A DNA stretch of 64,000 bases from Candidatus Accumulibacter affinis (lineage in GTDB: Bacteria; Pseudomonadota; Gammaproteobacteria; Burkholderiales; Rhodocyclaceae), in the NCBI GenBank assembly GCA_016713625.1, contig JADJOT010000011.1, positions 248,001-312,000 of the forward strand, in the 5' to 3' direction. The translations under genes were made by a program, and so were the position numbers. Below the pieces are notes generated by a model. That model worked only from the letters and a program-made list of their open reading frames with translations. It was not told the origin of the DNA and did not search any database. Positions 1-8,909 of this stretch are shown here, piece by piece. Position 1 is the first letter of the stretch. Each line of letters opens with the position of its first letter.

Positions 1-1598
1 GCAGCGAGAGCCAATACGACAGCTTCGGCGTCGGTCATTCGTCGACCTCGATCTCGGCCGCGCTGGGTATGGCGCTGGCCGCCAAGATCAAGTGCGAGAC
101 GCGCAAAGTGGTGGCGATCATCGGCGATGGCGCGATGTCGGCTGGGCAGGCTTTCGAGGCGCTCAACAATGCCGGCGTCGCCGACGCCGACATGCTCGTC
201 GTGCTCAACGATAATGACATGTCGATCTCACCCGCTGTCGGAGCCCTCAACCGCTATCTGGCGCGACTGTTTTCCGGCAGCAGCTTCAACGCCGCGCGCA
301 AGGCTGGCGAGAAGATCCTCGACTTTTCACCGTCCTTGCGCGAGTTCGCCAAACGTGCCGAGGAGCACGTCAAAGGCATGTTGACGCCCGGTACGCTGTT
401 CGAGGAAATGGGCTTCAACTACATTGGCCCGATCGACGGCCATGACCTCGAATCACTGATTCCCACCCTGCAAAACCTGAAGAACCTCAAAGGCCCGCAG
501 TTCCTGCACGTGATCACCAAGAAGGGCCAGGGTTACAAACTGGCCGAGGTCGATCCGATTCTCTACCACGGGGTCTCGAAGTTTCATCCCGAGATCGGCA
601 TCGCCGGCAGCCCAAGTGGTGACAAGCCCAGCTATACGCAGATCTTCGGCGACTGGCTATGTGACATGGCGGCGGCCGACCCGAAGCTCGTCGGCATTAC
701 CCCGGCAATGCGTGAAGGATCAGGCCTGCTGCGCTTCAGCCAACGCTATCCGAACCGCTATTACGACGTCGGAATCGCCGAGCAGCATGCCGTCACCTTC
801 GCCGCAGGACTCGCTTGCGAGGGCCTGCGGCCAGTCCTGGCGATCTACTCGACCTTCCTGCAACGTGCTTACGATCAGCTCATCCATGATGTGGCCCTGC
901 AGAACCTGCCGGTGGTCTTCGCGCTGGATCGTGGCGGCCTGGTCGGCGCCGACGGTCCGACCCACCATGGCTCCTTCGACCTCTCTTTCCTGACCTGCGT
1001 TCCCAATCTGGTGGTGATGACGCCATCCGACGAAAACGAGTGCCGCAGGATGCTGACCACCGCCTACCGCCTGGACGGACCCAGCGCCGTGCGCTACCCG
1101 CGTGGTACCGGTACGGGCGCGGCAATCGACAGGGAACTCGTTGGACTGCCGCTGGGCAAGGGCGAAATCCGCCGCCGCGGCAAGACCATTGCGCTGCTCG
1201 CCTTTGGCAGCATGCTGACCCCCGCCCTCGCCGCAGCCGAAGAACTCGACGCCACGGTTGCCAACATGCGCTTCGTCAAACCGATCGACCGCGAGTTGAT
1301 CATTGCCCTCGCCGCGGAACATTCTCTGCTGATCAGCGTCGAAGAAAATGCGGTGATCGGTGGTGCTGGTTGCGAGGTCGAGCGGGTACTCGAAGAAGTT
1401 TCCAGCCCGGCCCGCTTGCTGCGACTGGGGATTCCTGACCATTTTATTGAGCACGGCGAGCAGGCGCTGCTGCTGGCCGAGATCGGTCTGGACCGCGACG
1501 GCATCGTCCAGGCGGCGCTGGCACAGCAGAACAGAATGGCGGCTACTGGCGAGTCGACCGGTCCGGGCACGGAAGCAAACCAACTGGAGCAGCAATGA
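1..1598 (+). CDS. dxs: 1-deoxy-D-xylulose-5-phosphate synthase, 5'-truncated by window edge
   Basis: Dxs condenses pyruvate and glyceraldehyde 3-phosphate into DXP, the first step of the MEP isoprenoid pathway, and also feeds thiamine and pyridoxal synthesis. The open frame already runs at position 3, where SESQYDSFGVGHSSTSIS matches the family just before the thiamine-diphosphate site, so the true start lies outside the window. The ThDP motif is visible as GDGAMSAGQAFEALNNAG followed by NDNDMSI. The transketolase-like pyrimidine-binding and C-terminal domains follow in normal order. The tga stop overlaps the ATG of folE2 (ATGA), so the two are probably co-transcribed. Only the N-terminal part, including the first substrate-binding histidine, is missing. 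Confidence 0.97.
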   Translation, partial: SESQYDSFGVGHSSTSISAALGMALAAKIKCETRKVVAIIGDGAMSAGQAFEALNNAGVADADMLVVLNDNDMSISPAVGALNRYLARLFSGSSFNAARKAGEKILDFSPSLREFAKRAEEHVKGMLTPGTLFEEMGFNYIGPIDGHDLESLIPTLQNLKNLKGPQFLHVITKKGQGYKLAEVDPILYHGVSKFHPEIGIAGSPSGDKPSYTQIFGDWLCDMAAADPKLVGITPAMREGSGLLRFSQRYPNRYYDVGIAEQHAVTFAAGLACEGLRPVLAIYSTFLQRAYDQLIHDVALQNLPVVFALDRGGLVGADGPTHHGSFDLSFLTCVPNLVVMTPSDENECRRMLTTAYRLDGPSAVRYPRGTGTGAAIDRELVGLPLGKGEIRRRGKTIALLAFGSMLTPALAAAEELDATVANMRFVKPIDRELIIALAAEHSLLISVEENAVIGGAGCEVERVLEEVSSPARLLRLGIPDHFIEHGEQALLLAEIGLDRDGIVQAALAQQNRMAATGESTGPGTEANQLEQQ

Positions 1599-2419
1599 AC
1601 GCACCGGAAACCCCACACACCCCGGCGGCCATGGCCGATGTCCAGGGCGCGGCCGACACCCGCCGGATTGCCATCAACAAGGTGGGCATCAAGGCTATCC
1701 GGCACCCGGTCAAGGTACTCGACAAATCCGGTGGCATCCAGCATACGATTGCCATCTTCAACATGTATGTCGGCCTGCCGCACAATTTCAAGGGCACCCA
1801 CATGTCGCGCTTCGTGGAGATTCTCAACAGCCACGAACTCGAGATTTCGGTCGAGAATTTTCCCGCCATGCTGCGTGAGATGGTGGACCGGCTGGAAGCC
1901 GAAACCGGCCATATCGAAATGAGCTTTCCCTATTTCATCAACAAGTCGGCGCCGGTGTCCGGGGTACACAGCCTGATGGATTACGAGGTCATTCTGACTG
2001 GCGAGATTTGCCACGGCAGCATCGAATCGACGATCAAGGTCGCGGTACCGGTCACCAGTCTCTGCCCGTGCTCCAAGGAGATTTCCGAGCGCGGCGCGCA
2101 CAACCAGCGCTCACAGGTAAGCGTCACCGTCAGCATCAATGAGCACCTGTGGATCGAAGAACTGGTGCAGATTGTCGAAACGCAGGCCTCGTGCGAGCTG
2201 TACGGCCTGCTCAAACGCCCTGACGAAAAATACGTCACCGAGCGGGCTTACGACAACCCGAAGTTCGTCGAGGATATGGTGCGTGATGTAGCTGCGCGTC
2301 TCAACGCCGAGCCGCGGATCGATGCCTATGTGGTCGAGTCGGAAAACTTCGAGTCAATTCACAACCATTCGGCCTATGCGTTGATTGAAAACGACAAGCG
2401 ACTGGTGACTGGTGCCTGA
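1595..2419 (+). CDS. folE2: GTP cyclohydrolase IB (FolE2 type)
   Basis: 274 aa. Converts GTP to 7,8-dihydroneopterin triphosphate, the entry to folate biosynthesis (and a precursor for queuosine). It is recognised as the FolE2/COG1469 type, not the classic FolE: it has the PCSKEIS segment with the family's conserved cysteine, the preceding long N-terminal half, and the C-terminal VVESENFESIHNHSAYA block. FolE2 enzymes are known to use metals other than zinc and often serve under zinc limitation. The start overlaps the dxs stop by 4 nt. A strong hairpin follows the stop codon. Confidence 0.96.
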   Translation: MNAPETPHTPAAMADVQGAADTRRIAINKVGIKAIRHPVKVLDKSGGIQHTIAIFNMYVGLPHNFKGTHMSRFVEILNSHELEISVENFPAMLREMVDRLEAETGHIEMSFPYFINKSAPVSGVHSLMDYEVILTGEICHGSIESTIKVAVPVTSLCPCSKEISERGAHNQRSQVSVTVSINEHLWIEELVQIVETQASCELYGLLKRPDEKYVTERAYDNPKFVEDMVRDVAARLNAEPRIDAYVVESENFESIHNHSAYALIENDKRLVTGA

Positions 2420-2440
2420 TCGCGCTCACCGGGAACAAAC

Positions 2441-2474
2441 GGGGCGACGTCTCGCGACGCCGCCCCGGCTTTTT
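2441..2474 (+). terminator. Rho-independent terminator between convergent folE2 and rplS
   Basis: Hairpin with arms GGGGCG-a-CGTC and GACG-c-CGCCCC around a TCGC loop, followed on the + strand by GGCTTTTT. The minus strand is followed by a weaker T-rich stretch, so it may act for both convergent genes. Confidence 0.7.
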
Positions 2475-2497
2475 GAGCGCACCAAGAACGCGCGTGC

Positions 2498-2863
2498 TCA
2501 GCGTTGCTTGCGGACCAGCTTTTCCTTGATCCGCGCCGACTTTCCTGAGCGCTCGCGCAGGTAGTAGAGCTTGGCGCGGCGTACGTCGCCCCGGCGCTTG
2601 ACTTCAATTGCAGCGACCAGCGGCGAGTAGGTCTGAAAAGTACGCTCGACACCCTCGCCCGACGACACTTTGCGGACGATGAAGCTGGAATTGAGACCGC
2701 GGTTGCGCTTGGCGATGACCACGCCTTCATAAGCCTGCAAACGCTCGCGGGTACCTTCTTTCACCTTGACCTGAACGACGACCGTGTCGCCCGGCGAAAA
2801 CAGCGGAATGACTTTGCCCAGACGGGCGATTTCTTCTTGCTCAAGTTGCTCGATCAGATTCAT
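2498..2863 (-). CDS. rplS: 50S ribosomal protein L19
   Basis: 121 aa from the ATG at 2863. L19 sits at the 30S-50S interface. The sequence MNLIEQLEQEEI, then FSPGDTVVVQVKVKEG and the RAKLYYLRERSGKSARIKEK C-terminal block, is typical, and the length is normal. An earlier in-frame start exists but lacks family support; this ATG has GGAG upstream. It is the last gene of rpsP-rimM-trmD-rplS. Confidence 0.97.
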   Translation of the reverse strand: MNLIEQLEQEEIARLGKVIPLFSPGDTVVVQVKVKEGTRERLQAYEGVVIAKRNRGLNSSFIVRKVSSGEGVERTFQTYSPLVAAIEVKRRGDVRRAKLYYLRERSGKSARIKEKLVRKQR

Positions 2864-2886
2864 TCTATAAACTCCATTTACGCGTA

Positions 2887-3693
2887 TCACGCTTTATTGT
2901 CCTGACCGCATTGCTCCTGAAACTGCCCCAGGAGTTGCGTTTCCGATTTCGACAAGGAGCGCCCCGCCAACAACTCGGGACGTCTTTGCCATGTCCGACC
3001 CAGCGCCTGCTGCAAGCGCCAGCGCCGTATTTCCTCGTGGTGACCGGACAGCAATACCTCCGGCACCCGCAGCCCAGCGTACTCCTCGGGCCGCGTGTAG
3101 TGCGGACAATCCAGCAAGCCCGCCACAAACGAATCCTGTTGTGCCGACTCGGCGTCGTTCAGCACTCCCGGCAATTGCCTGACGACCGCGTCAAGCAAAG
3201 CCATCGCCGGGATTTCGCCCCCCGAGAGGACGAAATCACCGATGGAAATTTCCTCGTCGATACAGCGCCCGATGAGCCGCTCGTCAATCCCCTCGTAGCG
3301 CCCGCAAACCAGCACCACCGCTTCCTCGGCCTGCGCGAGGCGCAGCACCCGTGCATGCGTCAGCGGCGACCCCTGTGGCGACAGGCAGATCACGCGGCTG
3401 CCAGGCGCACCCAGCGCCCGCTGCCGCTCGCGTGCAGCAGCGATGGCGGTTTCCAGCGGTTCCGCCATCATCACCATCCCCGGACCGCCCCCGTAGGGAC
3501 GATCATCGACGCTGCGGTGCCGATCGTGAGTGAAGTCACGCGGATTCCACAGCCGCAGGCTCCACAGTCCGGATTCCAGTGCCCGGCGGGTCACTCCGGA
3601 TTGCGTGACCGCGACAAACATTTCCGGAAACAAGCTCACGACATCGGCAACAAACGGCGCCACCGCCGCCGGCACCGCGTCCGAACAGGTCAC
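2887..3693 (-). CDS. trmD: tRNA (guanine-37-N1)-methyltransferase
   Basis: 268 aa. Methylates G37 next to the anticodon from S-adenosylmethionine, which prevents +1 frameshifting. The SPOUT-fold knot residues are visible: DDRPYGGGPGMVM, VCGRYEGIDERL and EEISIGDFVLSGGE. The start is GTG and its GTGA overlaps the rimM stop, indicating translational coupling. Third gene of the ribosomal operon. Confidence 0.97.
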   Translation of the reverse strand: MTCSDAVPAAVAPFVADVVSLFPEMFVAVTQSGVTRRALESGLWSLRLWNPRDFTHDRHRSVDDRPYGGGPGMVMMAEPLETAIAAARERQRALGAPGSRVICLSPQGSPLTHARVLRLAQAEEAVVLVCGRYEGIDERLIGRCIDEEISIGDFVLSGGEIPAMALLDAVVRQLPGVLNDAESAQQDSFVAGLLDCPHYTRPEEYAGLRVPEVLLSGHHEEIRRWRLQQALGRTWQRRPELLAGRSLSKSETQLLGQFQEQCGQDNKA

Positions 3694-4259
3694 CAGTCAG
3701 CTTCCCAATCCACACGAACCCGTCGTTCGACCAGGTCCACGTCGAGCACCACGGCAGCCACGAAAGGTAGCAAGCGCTCGGCACCCTCGCCATCGGCAAC
3801 TCGCAGCACAGTGTTGGCCGGTGTTTCGATCAGGCCGAGAATGCAGCCCAGCGATTGCTCACGCGTGTTTATCACCTCGAGGCCGACCAAGTCGGCCCAG
3901 TAGTACTCATCCGTACGCGTCGGCGGCAACGCTGCGCGTGGCGCACCAACCAGAACTCCCCGCATCGCTTCCGCTGCAGTCCGATCGCTTGCACACGCCA
4001 ATTGGGCGATCAACAAATCATTTCGCACCTGGCACTTGATCAGCCTCGTCTGACGCCAGAGAGGGGGAGCATCGCCCTCCTGACCGATCCACCAGTGAGG
4101 CAGTCGTGACCAAGCCAAAGGGTCATCGGCATACGGAAAAACGCGCACCTCGCCGTGCAGCCCACAGGCCGCCGCAACCTTGCCGAGAACGATCATATCG
4201 GCAGGAGGATCTGCCGAAACGGCGGTCGGCGTGGCATCAGGCAAGGAAGCGAAAGACAA
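3690..4259 (-). CDS. rimM: 16S rRNA processing protein RimM
   Basis: 189 aa. Assists 30S head maturation by binding S19. The N-terminal RimM domain (MIVLGKVAAACGLHGEVRVFPYADDP region) and the PRC-barrel domain (YYWADLVGLEVI) are present. The longest frame opens with TTG just after the rpsP stop; an internal ATG at 4196 is possible but has no Shine-Dalgarno sequence and would remove the short N-terminal tail usual in the family. It overlaps trmD by 4 nt. Confidence 0.95.
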   Translation of the reverse strand: MSFASLPDATPTAVSADPPADMIVLGKVAAACGLHGEVRVFPYADDPLAWSRLPHWWIGQEGDAPPLWRQTRLIKCQVRNDLLIAQLACASDRTAAEAMRGVLVGAPRAALPPTRTDEYYWADLVGLEVINTREQSLGCILGLIETPANTVLRVADGEGAERLLPFVAAVVLDVDLVERRVRVDWEADW

Positions 4260-4262
4260 GGC

Positions 4263-4514
4263 TCAGGCTGCCACCTTGGTGGACTGCTTGAGCAAGCGGG
4301 CAACCGTCGGCGAAGCCTGGGCGCCCTGCTGCTGCCAGTAGCTCAGACGGTCGGTGGCGATATGCAGACTCTGCTCCTTGCCTGCGGCCTGCGGATTGTA
4401 GAAGCCGATGCGCTCGATAAAGCGGCCATCGCGGCGAGCACGTGAATCAGCCACTACCATATTGTAGAAGGGGCGCTTCTTGGCGCCACCACGGGCCAGA
4501 CGAATTACAACCAT
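4263..4514 (-). CDS. rpsP: 30S ribosomal protein S16
   Basis: 83 aa from the ATG at 4514, preceded by GGAAGAGA. MVVIRLARGGAKKRPFYNMV and the RFIERIGFYNP block are diagnostic of S16. The longer in-frame extension upstream has no family support. First gene of the rpsP-rimM-trmD-rplS operon. The C-terminus is the usual short variable lysine/alanine tail. Confidence 0.97.
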   Translation of the reverse strand: MVVIRLARGGAKKRPFYNMVVADSRARRDGRFIERIGFYNPQAAGKEQSLHIATDRLSYWQQQGAQASPTVARLLKQSTKVAA

Positions 4515-4818
4515 GACAGTCTCTTCCGAATCCAGAAAAAGGGCGTGATTATAGCAAGAAAGCACGAACAAGGATGTGCATGTTCGACGCAATCACCCGC
4601 CGGCAGCGCTGTTCAGCGGTCGACCAGGGCAGCGGGAAACTCGCCGCCCCAAGCACTCGGCGGCACAGTTATAATCCCTGCCATGGCAGTGGGTCAGGGA
4701 ATGCAATGCTTTCGCGACTCGCCTTTGGGCCATGCTGTATTTGTGGTTTTTTCGCCAGCAGCGATCGGCCGGCGAAGCCAGGAGCGTCGCGACGTAAACT
4801 TTTTTGGCAGATGGCCTG
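4515..4818. other. Divergent intergenic region between rpsP and the PilZ-like gene
   Basis: About 300 bp without a convincing gene. Besides the rpsP -10 box it has a + strand TATAAT at 4670-4675, followed directly by a small inverted repeat (TCCCTG ... CAGGGA). These could form the promoter and leader of the downstream gene, but no -35 box is evident. Confidence 0.4.
4548..4553 (-). promoter_or_regulatory. -10 box of the rpsP operon promoter
   Basis: A perfect TATAAT on the minus strand, predicting a transcription start near 4541 and a leader of about 27 nt before rpsP. No good -35 hexamer is seen at 16-18 bp, so the call rests on the -10 box and position. Confidence 0.45.
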
Positions 4819-6336
4819 ATGACCAAGACCACTTTTGACGCAAACGGCAAGAATCGCCAAGCTGCCCCGCTGGCAGACCTGCGCAGCATTCTCCAGTGGC
4901 TGGACTTGCCACCCAGGCTAATGCCAGCGGCGGAACTTGTGCTGCTGCGGTCGCATCTGGAGTCGTTGCGCGCGGCCGCGGGGACCACCCAGCAACGCGC
5001 GCGTGCCCTCGAACGTTTGTACACGCGCAGCACCACGGTCATCGCCGACCTGCTCCCGACGCTGACCAGCGACCTGGCGCTGCCTGTTCCACGCAATGCG
5101 AGACGACTCGTGCGTAACGTTCTGGATCTGCTGCAGACGCTCGCTGATGAAACGCTGGCACCCTTGGCAGAAGAAGGCCCGGGGCCGGGCCCCCGCCAGT
5201 CCCCACAGCTGGCCCTCGCGCGAGGCCTGCACGTGCTTGCACAGCAGTTGATGGTCAGTCACATGATTGCCTCTCCAGTTCCCCTTGGCGCCTGGCAACG
5301 GCTGCATCAGACCTATGCGACTGCGCAGCGTCTACAGCTGCATGCTGCGGCTCCAAAAGGCGGCTCGCGCAGCCTGCAGAACGTCTATCACGCGGCCGTT
5401 CTGCTCGGCTGCGCTCAGCCAGCGTCGATGACGCCGCGCGAAGTTCTTTTCCTCGCCGCGTGCTTTGAACGTTTTGCCGACCAGCTGGAACCGCTTGTCG
5501 CAACTGCAACGGCTGCCCCGGGAAACTTCTGGATCGATCCCGCACGCGATCTGCCGGCACTATCCTCGCTGCGCAAACAACCGCCAGAGACCGCGCCACT
5601 GCATGGCTTTTCCTGCACCCGCCTGTGCCTTTTGCTCAATGCCCAGATCGCCCAGCTCAATGCGGGCCGGCCGCCACAGGAACTGGACCTGCCTGATTTT
5701 GCGGCCACCCCCGCCGGCCGTGGCGTGCTTGGCCGCTTGGCAGCGCGCTGGAGCGATTCAGGGAAGCGCCGCTTTCTTCGCCGCCGGCAAAGCCAACGAA
5801 TGCTCCTGAGTGCAGGCGTCGATCGCATCTGGCAACTCTGCAGCCAGGGTGAAGCAGCAAATGCGGTGGTGTCGACCTGGATGATCAGCAACGAAAGTCC
5901 TGACGGCTATGCCGTCATGCACGTCTCCGGCAACACCGGCGTACTGTCGGTCGGAGACGTCGCCGCCGTGCGTGCCGAGGCAGAGCAGAACTGGCAGATC
6001 TGCCTGGTCCGTTGGGCACTGTCTGAAAATCCGGAGCATCTCGAACTGGGTTTGCAGATTCTTGCACCGACAGCCGTTCCGGCCATTCTCGCTCAACGTT
6101 CCGACAACGCCGGGACCGAGTATCTGCGCGTTCTCATTCTGCCAGAGATCCCGAATTTGCGGTCCGGTCAATCGCTGGTCGTTGCCGCCGGCGCCTTGCC
6201 CAAGGAACGTACGAAAATGCTGCTGATCGTTGAAGGCAAGAACCTTTCCGTACGCGAAGTCAACAGCGTCAGCGTGGACGAGCAGACCGGCAGCGTCGAG
6301 ATCCTGTCGATCGAGCCGGACCAGAACCCCTTTTAG
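4819..6336 (+). CDS. Large hypothetical protein with a C-terminal PilZ-like signature
   Basis: 505 aa from the ATG at 4819 (an in-frame TTG at 4804 would add five residues; neither has a strong Shine-Dalgarno). I do not recognise the alpha-helical N-terminal 300 residues. Residues 323-327 read RQSQR and residues 358-363 read NESPDG, which together match the RxxxR...(D/N)xSxxG pair of PilZ domains at the usual spacing of about 30 residues. PilZ domains bind cyclic di-GMP; if this holds, the protein would be a c-di-GMP receptor. No signal peptide or membrane segment is visible. It is followed 13 nt later by wrbA. Family placement is inference from a short motif. Confidence 0.6.
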   Translation: MTKTTFDANGKNRQAAPLADLRSILQWLDLPPRLMPAAELVLLRSHLESLRAAAGTTQQRARALERLYTRSTTVIADLLPTLTSDLALPVPRNARRLVRNVLDLLQTLADETLAPLAEEGPGPGPRQSPQLALARGLHVLAQQLMVSHMIASPVPLGAWQRLHQTYATAQRLQLHAAAPKGGSRSLQNVYHAAVLLGCAQPASMTPREVLFLAACFERFADQLEPLVATATAAPGNFWIDPARDLPALSSLRKQPPETAPLHGFSCTRLCLLLNAQIAQLNAGRPPQELDLPDFAATPAGRGVLGRLAARWSDSGKRRFLRRRQSQRMLLSAGVDRIWQLCSQGEAANAVVSTWMISNESPDGYAVMHVSGNTGVLSVGDVAAVRAEAEQNWQICLVRWALSENPEHLELGLQILAPTAVPAILAQRSDNAGTEYLRVLILPEIPNLRSGQSLVVAAGALPKERTKMLLIVEGKNLSVREVNSVSVDEQTGSVEILSIEPDQNPF

Positions 6337-6349
6337 GTCGAATAGCTCG

Positions 6350-6946
6350 ATGTCCGAAATTCTCGTTCTCTACTACAGTCATCGCGGCTCAGTGCGCGCC
6401 CTTGCTCAACAGATCGCCCGCGGCATCGAGTCCGCCGGCGATGCCACCGCGCGTCTGCGAACCGTTCCCCGGGTTGCCGCGGTTTGCACCACCAGCGAAC
6501 CGGAAGTGCCGGCTGTCGGCGCCCCCTATGTCGAAGCCGCAGACCTTGCCGAATGCATTGGCCTGGCACTGGGAAGCCCCACCCGCTTCGGCAACATGGC
6601 CGCGCCAATGAAATACTTCTGGGACAGCACCGCGGCCGAGTGGTCCGCCGGAACCCTGGCCGGAAAACCGGCCTGCGTATTCACCTCGACGGCCAGCGCG
6701 CATGGCGGGCAGGAAAGTACGCTGCTGTCGATGATGTTGCCACTCCTGCACCACGGCATGCTGCTGGTCGGTCTGCCGTATACCGAGAGCGCACTCTCGA
6801 CCACCCGTAGTGGCGGCACTCCCTACGGCGCCAGCCATCTGGCCGGCGGCGAAGGCAACCCGACACTCACTGAGGACGAGCGCCAACTCGCTTTTGCGCA
6901 GGGGCGAAGACTCGCAAGCATCGCCCTCAAACTGCGCGCCCGATGA
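6350..6946 (+). CDS. wrbA: NAD(P)H:quinone oxidoreductase, WrbA family
   Basis: 198 aa from the ATG at 6350. A flavodoxin-fold enzyme using FMN and NAD(P)H for two-electron quinone reduction. The FMN phosphate loop YYSHRGSVRALAQ, the GSPTRFGNMAAPMKYFWD block and TSTASAHGGQESTLLSM are characteristic. The frame extends upstream inside the preceding gene, but homology begins at this methionine. Its stop overlaps the next ATG. Confidence 0.93.
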   Translation: MSEILVLYYSHRGSVRALAQQIARGIESAGDATARLRTVPRVAAVCTTSEPEVPAVGAPYVEAADLAECIGLALGSPTRFGNMAAPMKYFWDSTAAEWSAGTLAGKPACVFTSTASAHGGQESTLLSMMLPLLHHGMLLVGLPYTESALSTTRSGGTPYGASHLAGGEGNPTLTEDERQLAFAQGRRLASIALKLRAR

Positions 6947-7287
6947 TCCGTGTTCTCTATCTGGCGGCCTGTAGCAGCCTGATCATCCTGATCTTTCTGT
7001 GCCTGGCCTGGGAACTCCGCCTCGCCCCGGTGCAGGCCGGGGGATCATGGCTGGCCCTGAAATGCCTGCCGTTGCTGGCGCCACTCTTTGGCATCCTGCA
7101 CGGTCGCCGCTATTCCTACCAGTGGGCTTCGATGCTGATCCTGCTGTATTTCACGGAAGGCGTCGTGCGCGCCACCACTGAACAGGGTACTGCACGCTGG
7201 CTGGCGATCGCCGAAATCGTTTTGTCGCTGATCTTTTTCGGTGCCAGCGTTGGCTACGCCAGGCTGACCCGCCCGGCGGTGCACTAA
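6943..7287 (+). CDS. DUF2069 small membrane protein
   Basis: 114 aa with about four hydrophobic helices (residues about 4-24, 36-52, 60-75, 87-107). The pattern matches DUF2069 inner-membrane proteins, which commonly lie next to wrbA in Beta- and Gammaproteobacteria. Its function is unknown. It overlaps wrbA by 4 nt and is therefore likely co-translated. It converges on leuA. Confidence 0.85.
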   Translation: MIRVLYLAACSSLIILIFLCLAWELRLAPVQAGGSWLALKCLPLLAPLFGILHGRRYSYQWASMLILLYFTEGVVRATTEQGTARWLAIAEIVLSLIFFGASVGYARLTRPAVH

Positions 7288-7324
7288 GGCGCGCAGTTCC
7301 AGGCCCCGGCTTCCGCAGCTGCCG

Positions 7325-8863
7325 TCAGACGTCACCCTGCGGATCGAGACGATCGGGAAACTGCAGTTTGTTCAGGGCATTGAGGTAGGCTTTCGCCGAA
7401 GCAATGACGATATCGGTGTCGGCACCGTTGCCATTGACGATACGGCCTTCCCTGGCCAGACGGACGGTCACTTCACCCTGTGCATCGGTGCCGGTGGTGA
7501 TGGCATTGACCGAATAGAGCAGCAACTGCGCACCGCTGGCGGCAATCGATTCGATTGCCTTGAAAGTCGCGTCGACGGGACCGCTGCCGATCCCCGAGGC
7601 TTTTTTCTCGACGCCGCCGACGGTCAGCGTGACATCTGCGGCGGGGGTCTCACCGGTTTCGGAACAAACCCGGGAATAGACCAGCTTGTAGTACTCGCCC
7701 TCCGGCGGCAGGTCTTCATCCGATACCAGCGACTGCAGGTCTTCGTCAAAGATCTCGTGCTTTTTGTCCGCCAGTTCCTTGAAGCGGGCAAACGCGGCAT
7801 TCAGCGCCTCTTCCCCGTCGAGAACGATGCCCAGCACCGACAGGCGTGACTTGAAGGCATTGCGTCCCGAGTGCTTGCCCAGGACCAGCTTGTTCTGAGC
7901 CCAGCCGACATCCTCGGCACGCATGATCTCATAGGTTTCGCGGTGTTTGAGCACCCCGTCCTGATGAATACCGGATTCGTGCGCAAAGGCATTGGCACCG
8001 ACAACGGCCTTGTTGGGCTGGACCGGGTAGCCGGTAATCTGCGAAACCAGCTTCGAAGCCGGAACAATCTGCGTCGCGTCGATACGCGTCTGAACCGGAA
8101 AAAGATCACTGCGAGTGCGCACCGCCATCACCACTTCTTCGAGCGAAGCGTTGCCGGCCCGTTCACCAAGACCGTTGATCGTGCATTCGACCTGGCGGGC
8201 ACCGGCAAGAACCGCGGACAGCGAATTGGCAACCGCCATGCCGAGATCGTTGTGGCAATGGGTGGACCACACCACCCGATCGGCGCCCGGGACTCGCTCG
8301 ATCAGTGTCCGCAGCAGGTCACCCCAGACCGCGGGAATGCTGTAGCCGACGGTGTCGGGGACGTTGATGGTCGTCGCACCCGCCTCGATGACCGCCGCGA
8401 AAATACGACAGAGGAAGTCGACGTCCGAGCGCACCGCGTCCTCGGCCGAGAACTCGACATCACTGGTGTATTCGCGCGCCCAGTGCACGGCCCGCACGGC
8501 AGCTTCGACCACCTGATCGGGACTCATGCGCAGCTTCTTTTCCATATGGATCGGGCTGGTGGCGATGAAGGTATGAATACGGCCACTGGCAGCAGGCGCA
8601 ATCGCCTCACCGGCGCGACGAATATCATTTTCGTTGGAGCGGGCCAGGGAGCACACCGTCGACCCCTTGATCACTCTCGCAATCGACTGAATGGCTTCAA
8701 AGTCACCCGGTGAGGCGGCAGCAAAACCCGCCTCGATGACGTCAACCTGCATGCGCTCAAGCTGACGCGCGACGCGCAGCTTTTCTTCCCTGGTCATTGA
8801 TGCACCCGGGCTCTGCTCGCCATCACGCAAGGTCGTATCAAAAATTACCAGATGCTCTTTCAT
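7325..8863 (-). CDS. leuA: 2-isopropylmalate synthase
   Basis: 512 aa from the ATG at 8863, preceded by GGAGTCAGG. Catalyses the committed step of leucine synthesis from 2-ketoisovalerate and acetyl-CoA. FDTTLRDGEQSPGAS holds the catalytic arginine and metal-binding aspartate; THCHNDLGMAVAN and AHESGIHQDG supply the remaining metal ligands. The C-terminal allosteric LeuA dimer domain (from about residue 385) is complete, so leucine feedback is expected. A longer open frame to 9145 is only overlap with the opposite frame of pssA. Confidence 0.97.
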   Translation of the reverse strand: MKEHLVIFDTTLRDGEQSPGASMTREEKLRVARQLERMQVDVIEAGFAAASPGDFEAIQSIARVIKGSTVCSLARSNENDIRRAGEAIAPAASGRIHTFIATSPIHMEKKLRMSPDQVVEAAVRAVHWAREYTSDVEFSAEDAVRSDVDFLCRIFAAVIEAGATTINVPDTVGYSIPAVWGDLLRTLIERVPGADRVVWSTHCHNDLGMAVANSLSAVLAGARQVECTINGLGERAGNASLEEVVMAVRTRSDLFPVQTRIDATQIVPASKLVSQITGYPVQPNKAVVGANAFAHESGIHQDGVLKHRETYEIMRAEDVGWAQNKLVLGKHSGRNAFKSRLSVLGIVLDGEEALNAAFARFKELADKKHEIFDEDLQSLVSDEDLPPEGEYYKLVYSRVCSETGETPAADVTLTVGGVEKKASGIGSGPVDATFKAIESIAASGAQLLLYSVNAITTGTDAQGEVTVRLAREGRIVNGNGADTDIVIASAKAYLNALNKLQFPDRLDPQGDV

Positions 8864-8909
8864 GTCCTGACTCCGAAGATAAGGATGCAATGGCTTACAC
8901 GGACTGCGC

